Assembly (NCBI GenBank): GCA_001766655.1
Contig: MJCC01000002.1
Span: forward strand, 529,050-593,049
From: Phytomonas francai
Lineage: Eukaryota; Euglenozoa; Kinetoplastea; Trypanosomatida; Trypanosomatidae
Direction: 5' to 3'
DNA: 64,000 nucleotides
Part shown: positions 59,739 through 64,000 of the stretch, one piece after another
How the letters are laid out: each line of letters begins with the position of its first letter
How positions within the stretch are numbered: the stretch's first letter is position 1
Program-made: the position numbers and the translations under genes
The notes under the pieces: model-generated
Told to the model about the DNA's origin: nothing
The model's database searches: none
Seen by the model: the letters and a program-made list of their open reading frames with translations, nothing else

Positions 59739-61047
59739 ACCACACGGTAGTTCTAGATGCGATATTTTATACACTATATCCGCACTTTTGACTTGCAGAA
59801 GTGCAAAAGTATTTCATTTTAAAAAAGAGTCTGATACATACCAGTAAATGATTCCTTCTTTTTTTTTTTTCTTCTCTCTCCTCCCTTTGTTATTGCTTGG
59901 ATTGAAAATGTTGCCCATGACCCTGTTATATACATTGTACCTCGCCTAAATTTGGATTGATTGCCGTGCTTATGCATTTTCAATTCGAAAAATTCTATAT
60001 ACACCTCGCTTTTTAAACTTATTTTAAAACCCATTTTTTCCCCACTTCCATGTTAATAACATTGAGCTTCAATGGGTGCTTGTTTAAATTATGTTCAGAG
60101 GGATCCTTTTTACCCTTGTGCACCCTTCTTGTCATATAACTGGTCTTAGTTATGTGTGTTGATTAAATCTATGGCCAATGTTAAAGTCGAAAACATTTTC
60201 ACCCGTGCCACTAAATAAGAAAAATAACTGTAAAACATTCAATACATTTTTTTTGCAGGAAATTTTTCTTAACCAAGAGTTAGTGTGCAAAATCCATGCG
60301 AAAGTCTTATTTTTTTTCGACTACCTAAGAAACATATATACCCAACAAAATAACTAAAGGTGTCGTGCTCCAAATATGGAACACCTCCTTTTGGATATTT
60401 TTTCTAATTATTTTTTTTTTCTAAAGGTAATTTTTATTTGAAAGATATTAAATAGTGTATTGTTAGCATTTGAATACTAAGCTTTTGATATATCCCTTTA
60501 CCTTTCTTAAATGGTGCTAATAAACATACCAATACACTTGTTTCGAGGGGGAGGGAGGGAGGGAGAATACTGATTTACTCTTTATTTCCCTGTCTTCAGC
60601 TTTTCAAACTTGTTATGAGGTATGCGGAACTGATGTTTTATAGGGATACATATGCTGTGTCCTTGCATATTTATAATCCTTGAAGAGTTAACAACAAATA
60701 TACATATACCTATCTACCTATATATCCATGTATAGAGATATATAGATATATGTATAGCAACCAAAATGATAAGATGAGCGGTACCGCCTTTTTTTTTTGC
60801 CGCCTTCGTTTCACACGAACAGGGCGAAATTACCACCCACTTAAGCAACATTGAACCAGAGAAAGTAATCCACCATTGAGGTTTCTTCTCCATTTTTCTT
60901 TTTTGTCAAAAAAATCACCCCTTCCACATAGACATTCCTTTATACGCTGTGGCCTATTCCTGACCTGCGCGTAGATTCAGACTTTGTGACAGGGCGGCTG
61001 TGTCAGCACCACCCCCCTTTTCCTGTTCGGCCCCCCTTTTCTTCGCA
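59739..61047. other. intergenic, RRM gene to unknown gene
   Basis: The longest spacer (1.3 kb), AT-rich, with a TATA/CTAT-rich stretch at about 60698-60757 and several homopolymers. A long 3' UTR of the RRM gene is likely. No gene or RNA recognised. Confidence 0.6.
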
Positions 61048-61965
61048 ATGAAGCGGCTGGTGGACGTCTTTGGCGAGCAGGCGCCGGGTTGGCTGGCGGC
61101 GAGGCTCGCCAAGGCCGCGCCGGGCCTGGCGGGCCTCCCCTGCGAGTACCTCACGGCGCGGCAGCTGCGGCAGCTCGGCACCTTTCCCAGGCTCGACGAG
61201 GGCGGCCTGGGGAACCTCGCGGGGTCGCCTTTCCTCCTCGTGCGGCCGTCGACGTCGGCGTCGTTGGTGGCCGCGGTTTGCCTCGTGCACGGCCGCGCGT
61301 GCTGCTTTGTCAGCCTCACGAGAGGCGACTCCGAGGGGCACGTGGATCCAGACGCGCCCTTTTTATCCAGCCGCGGGCTCGCGCTCACCAACGAGGCGGA
61401 AGCCCTGGAACGGCTCAACGAGGTTCAAAAGGCTAAAGGATATGACTCGCCATTTTGGCTTTCCAATTCAGATTATAGACACTACTCCTCGCACACGTAT
61501 TTCACTGGGCGCTTGGGGTTTAGGTTTTTGGACTCCACAATGTCCGCTGGGCTCTTTAAGAGCGACGTGTCTGTGGAGGTGGTCAACGATCGCGGATGCA
61601 CCTGTCGTGTGGTGAATCTTGAAGAGGTCGTTGGAATTCCATTTACAGAGAAGCTGAGCCGAAGGTCCTTTAATGTATTTCGACAATTCACTCCTCTTAA
61701 TGTAAGGACGGGCAAGCCATTCGAGCATAGCGTCGAAGATCACCTACGCTTGGAGTGTATTACCAAGGGTTTATGGTGCAGTGTATGGGGGACTTTTCAA
61801 GATTTTGAGGCGTGCTCGATCAAACCGCTGGAAGGAGCGCTGGGGCTTTATTTAATGGACTCGATGGGAAATGAGGTGTTTCTAACAAATCCATTTTGTA
61901 CAGAAGATCCACTCGGAGCTTTTTCAAGAGTTTATCCCGACAAATTTATTGTCTTTATTGAGTAA
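61048..61965 (+). CDS. conserved-looking protein of unknown function, 305 residues
   Basis: Starts MKRLVDVFGEQAPGW at the ATG at 61048; the longer frame from 61000 begins with GTG. The N-terminal 120 residues are GC-rich and Ala/Leu/Arg-rich. The remainder is a folded-looking mixed domain with aromatic clusters such as SDYRHYSSHTYFTGRLGFRF, GCTCRVVNLEEVVGIPF and LRLECITKGLWCSVWGTF, followed by LYLMDSMGNEVFL. I do not recognise the family. A basic start without acidic residues in the first six positions could be a mitochondrial signal, but this is weak. The abrupt change of codon composition near 61420 is notable. Confidence 0.8.
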   Translation: MKRLVDVFGEQAPGWLAARLAKAAPGLAGLPCEYLTARQLRQLGTFPRLDEGGLGNLAGSPFLLVRPSTSASLVAAVCLVHGRACCFVSLTRGDSEGHVDPDAPFLSSRGLALTNEAEALERLNEVQKAKGYDSPFWLSNSDYRHYSSHTYFTGRLGFRFLDSTMSAGLFKSDVSVEVVNDRGCTCRVVNLEEVVGIPFTEKLSRRSFNVFRQFTPLNVRTGKPFEHSVEDHLRLECITKGLWCSVWGTFQDFEACSIKPLEGALGLYLMDSMGNEVFLTNPFCTEDPLGAFSRVYPDKFIVFIE

Positions 61966-62224
61966 TCTGCTTTCTTTTCGTTTTTAATTATTTTTCTCAC
62001 AAACATTCGGCATTGATTTTTATTTATTTTCTTCAAGACGAATTCCTTTATTTTTGATGCGGTCCAAAGGCTCTTCTTTTGCTTTCTTTTTGGTTTGTGG
62101 TGATGTACATTTAATCCCGCTTTCACTTACCCCTGTTCCCTTTCCGCATTATTCCTTCGAAAGTGATAAATTCTCAAAAACAAAACGGTTGCGATTGCTT
62201 TGCTTTGGTAGTTTCACGTTTCAA
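61966..62224. other. intergenic or leader of small acidic protein
   Basis: T-rich. A pyrimidine-rich stretch ending GGTAG near 62211 suits a splice acceptor for the gene at 62225. Confidence 0.5.
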
Positions 62225-62482
62225 ATGAGGGGCTTTCAATTGGAGGCACTTCGCATGAAATTGTTGTTAGAGCTTTCAGAGATACGAGCTCAGTGTGCGG
62301 AATTGGCAGCGCAGGAGGATGAGTCATACGACCCGACCAAGGCTTTCTCTGAGGAAAGCTCTTCCTGCCTGGATCAGAACGACCGCGATGCGATTGAGGC
62401 CTTTTTCAATTCGGACGATGAATTCATCGCACGTTTTAACAGTGGCGAAGGGGAGATGAAGCGTGTCTTTTTTTTCGAGTAA
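62225..62482 (+). CDS. small acidic helical protein, 85 residues
   Basis: From the ATG at 62225 the protein reads MRGFQLEALRMKLLLEL, a leucine-rich helix, followed by AAQEDESYDPTKAFSEESSS and an acidic end EAFFNSDDEFIARF. There is no known domain. The frame is open upstream to an ATG at 62057, but that part encodes T-run residues (Phe, Ser, Pro) and lies before a likely splice acceptor, so 62225 is preferred. The C-terminal helix with DRDAIEAFFNSDDEF looks like a short binding motif. The function is unknown. Confidence 0.55.
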   Translation: MRGFQLEALRMKLLLELSEIRAQCAELAAQEDESYDPTKAFSEESSSCLDQNDRDAIEAFFNSDDEFIARFNSGEGEMKRVFFFE

Positions 62483-62775
62483 GCGTCCTAGTCCGCAAGA
62501 CGGACGCTGTTGAATTGGACTTTTTTTTTCGATGCTTTATTATTCTTGCTGTGTATTATTGCCATTGGGGTTCAACTCCCCCCCCCCCACACACACACGC
62601 ATACATACAAGGGGAAAAAAGTCATGGGCTACGTGACCATTGTCAGCACCTTCCCAGTTTTTTTTAAATATTATGTGTTTTCTTGCATACCTTTAATTCT
62701 CCCCTTTCTTTTTTGCACACCCGCATTACGCCGAAAGGAAAACTACACACCAGGGAAAAGCTAAAGAGAAAGACC
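62483..62775. other. intergenic, small acidic gene to eS19
   Basis: T-rich with C9 and CA runs at about 62577-62600. The pyrimidine tract at about 62695-62716 probably directs trans-splicing of eS19. Confidence 0.6.
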
Positions 62776-63264
62776 ATGGTTGCCGCCACCTCGAGCAAGA
62801 TCCGCCGGATTGGGAAGCGGAAGGGCGCGACCCTCCGCGACGTCAGCGCCTGGCACTGGATCAAGGCGGCCGCGCGGCACTTCAAGCGCGAGGGCACCCT
62901 CTTCGTCCCGTCCTGCACGGAACTCGTAAAGACGTCGAGCGGGCGTGAGCGGGCCCCGCAGAACCCGGACTGGTACTACATCCGCTGCGCCGCCGTCCTG
63001 CGCGCGATTTACCTCCGGCCCGGGGTCGGCTACGGCGGCCTCAGCAAGCGCTTCTCGAGCAAGAAGAACAACGGGAGCCGGCCGGAGCACATGGTGCGCG
63101 CCGCCACCGGCCTCCTCCACTGGTCCTGCAAGTCCCTCGCCAAGCTCGGCCTCGTGACCGGCGGAAAGTCCTTCGGGCAGTGCCTCACGAAGAAGGGCCG
63201 CATGTTCGCCGACTCGCTCGCCTTCCAGGTCCGCGTCCGCCGCTTCGGAAAGGCGAAGGAGTAG
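62776..63264 (+). CDS. RPS19: 40S ribosomal protein S19 (eS19)
   Basis: A 162-residue cytosolic small-subunit protein required for 18S rRNA maturation. It contains the eS19 signature: WHWIKAAARHFKREG, then FVPSCTELVKTSSG, APQNPDWYYIRCAAVLRAIYL, RPGVGYGGLSKRF, and a HWSCKSLAKLGLV helix with LTKKGRMFADSLA at the end. The start ATG at 62776 is in a good context (ACCATGG). The frame extends upstream only with non-ATG triplets. Codons are uniformly GC-rich, as expected for a highly expressed gene, though the same skew occurs in unrelated patches of this window. Confidence 0.97.
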   Translation: MVAATSSKIRRIGKRKGATLRDVSAWHWIKAAARHFKREGTLFVPSCTELVKTSSGRERAPQNPDWYYIRCAAVLRAIYLRPGVGYGGLSKRFSSKKNNGSRPEHMVRAATGLLHWSCKSLAKLGLVTGGKSFGQCLTKKGRMFADSLAFQVRVRRFGKAKE

Positions 63265-63880
63265 TTTCCACTGACTTTGTTCGTGTGATTTGATAAGTAA
63301 AATGATACATGCTGGGCTTAACGGGCGGGAACCCTCCTCGCCCCACCCTTCTTTGCGGTCTACCCCGCACCCCTTGAGGAGGGGTTCTTCCCTCCTTTCT
63401 CACACTAAATGAGGAAAACTTACAAGACTCGCCTTCCCCCCCCTTTTTTTTTTCTATTTTCATTTTAGTTTTCATAGACTTAGCTTAGAGTTTCTTTGCC
63501 ATATGTGTATGTTTCCCCGGTCTTCCACAGTATCATGATGAGAACAAGTTGTAGTGCGCTCTGATGTTCCAACGTGAAGAGCAACACACTTTACAATAAA
63601 CATATCGGTTTCTGAATTTGTGGACCCGTTTTCCTTCTTTTCGTTCCTCCCTCAAGAATTTTCTGCGGTTGATTTATAGGGCACCTTCTCTCGTCTCCAC
63701 ACGCATCAATAGCGATCTCCAGATTAAAAGTAAAACAGTACCCTGCGTTATGGGCTTTTCCATGGGTTCCTTTTTACATCTTCCTCTTTCTTTTCTTTTC
63801 CCTTAACTTTTCTTAACGAAGTAGATTTCTTTTTTCTTTACTAAACCAAGCAAACATTTCGCGTTGCCAGGATTTGAAAA
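63265..63880. other. intergenic, eS19 to SAR1
   Basis: Mixed composition. Contains a possible C/D-box RNA at 63525-63623. No protein gene seen. Confidence 0.55.
63525..63623 (+). ncRNA. possible C/D-box snoRNA
   Basis: C box ATGATGA at 63535-63541 and D box CTGA at 63612-63615. The flanks CCACA (63525-63529) and TGTGG (63619-63623) are exact complements and would form the closing stem. An internal CTGA at 63561 followed by TGATGTT could be D' and C', though they overlap, which is unusual. The length of 99 bases suits the class. No guide target was tested, and chance is possible. Confidence 0.25.
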
Positions 63881-64000
63881 ATGGGCTGGCTCTCTTGGGT
63901 TTGGGATTGGCTGTCTTTTCTTGGCCTTTCTAACAAAACTGGAAAGATTTTGTTCCTCGGACTTGATAATGCAGGTAAAACGACACTTCTTGGGAAGTTG
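63881..64000 (+). CDS. SAR1: SAR1 small GTPase (3' end outside window)
   Basis: Only the first 40 residues are present. [16 protein letters not shown] is the aromatic amphipathic helix with which SAR1 inserts into the ER membrane. It is followed by [20 protein letters not shown] with the P-loop GLDNAGKT of the SAR1/ARF family. SAR1 starts COPII coat assembly at ER exit sites. ARF proteins share the P-loop, but the Trp-rich N terminus fits SAR1. Confidence 0.88.
   Translation, partial: MGWLSWVWDWLSFLGLSNKTGKILFLGLDNAGKTTLLGKL

Overview
The window is nuclear DNA from a kinetoplastid flagellate, most likely a trypanosomatid. All convincing genes, about 34 including two cut by the window ends, lie on the plus strand. 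They show no introns and are separated by roughly 180-1300 bp of AT-rich, homopolymer-rich sequence. Pyrimidine tracts followed by AG precede many start codons, as expected for spliced-leader trans-splicing of a polycistronic transcript. Phosphofructokinase closely resembles the trypanosome glycosomal enzyme and ends in a peroxisomal-type AKL tripeptide. The nucleoside hydrolase is of the trypanosome IAG type. I could not name the species. From memory, and unchecked, VPS4, PFK, mitoferrin and IAG-hydrolase genes also lie near each other on Trypanosoma brucei chromosome 3.

Layout, left to right: VPS4 (5' cut); glycosomal PFK; SIZ1/PIAS-type SUMO ligase; a tiny unknown gene; NSUN2/Trm4 tRNA m5C methyltransferase; CTR9 (Paf1 complex); CFAP96-like flagellar protein; a NEK kinase; a coiled-coil protein; a very large gene with a membrane segment, SAM-like domain, tandem helical repeats and a caspase-like C terminus, broken by a run of N; an armadillo-type protein; condensin CAP-G; RTEL1 helicase; a second NEK kinase; a cyclic-nucleotide phosphodiesterase; a Pro-rich protein; a large helical-repeat protein with a decayed RluA-type pseudouridine synthase domain; a beta-helix protein; a STARD10-like lipid-binding protein; a divergent actin-related protein; a one-TM micro-protein; IFT56; a compact trypsin-fold protease; mitoferrin; a small multi-pass membrane protein; IAG nucleoside hydrolase; an LRR/coiled-coil protein; a PHO80-like cyclin candidate; an RRM protein; an unknown protein; a small acidic protein; ribosomal protein eS19; and SAR1 (3' cut).

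The genes do not form one pathway, as is usual for a kinetoplastid transcription unit. Several concern the flagellum or cytoskeleton (CFAP96, IFT56, NEK kinases, possibly the armadillo and LRR proteins). Others concern genome maintenance and expression (condensin, RTEL1, CTR9, SUMO ligase) or mitochondria (mitoferrin, the RluA-like protein).

The most unusual features are the SAM/helical-repeat/caspase-like protein, the small serine protease with an apparently intact triad, the pseudo-RluA protein, and sharply bounded GC-rich patches that begin or end inside single reading frames. No rRNA, tRNA, mobile element, CRISPR array or strand switch was recognised.
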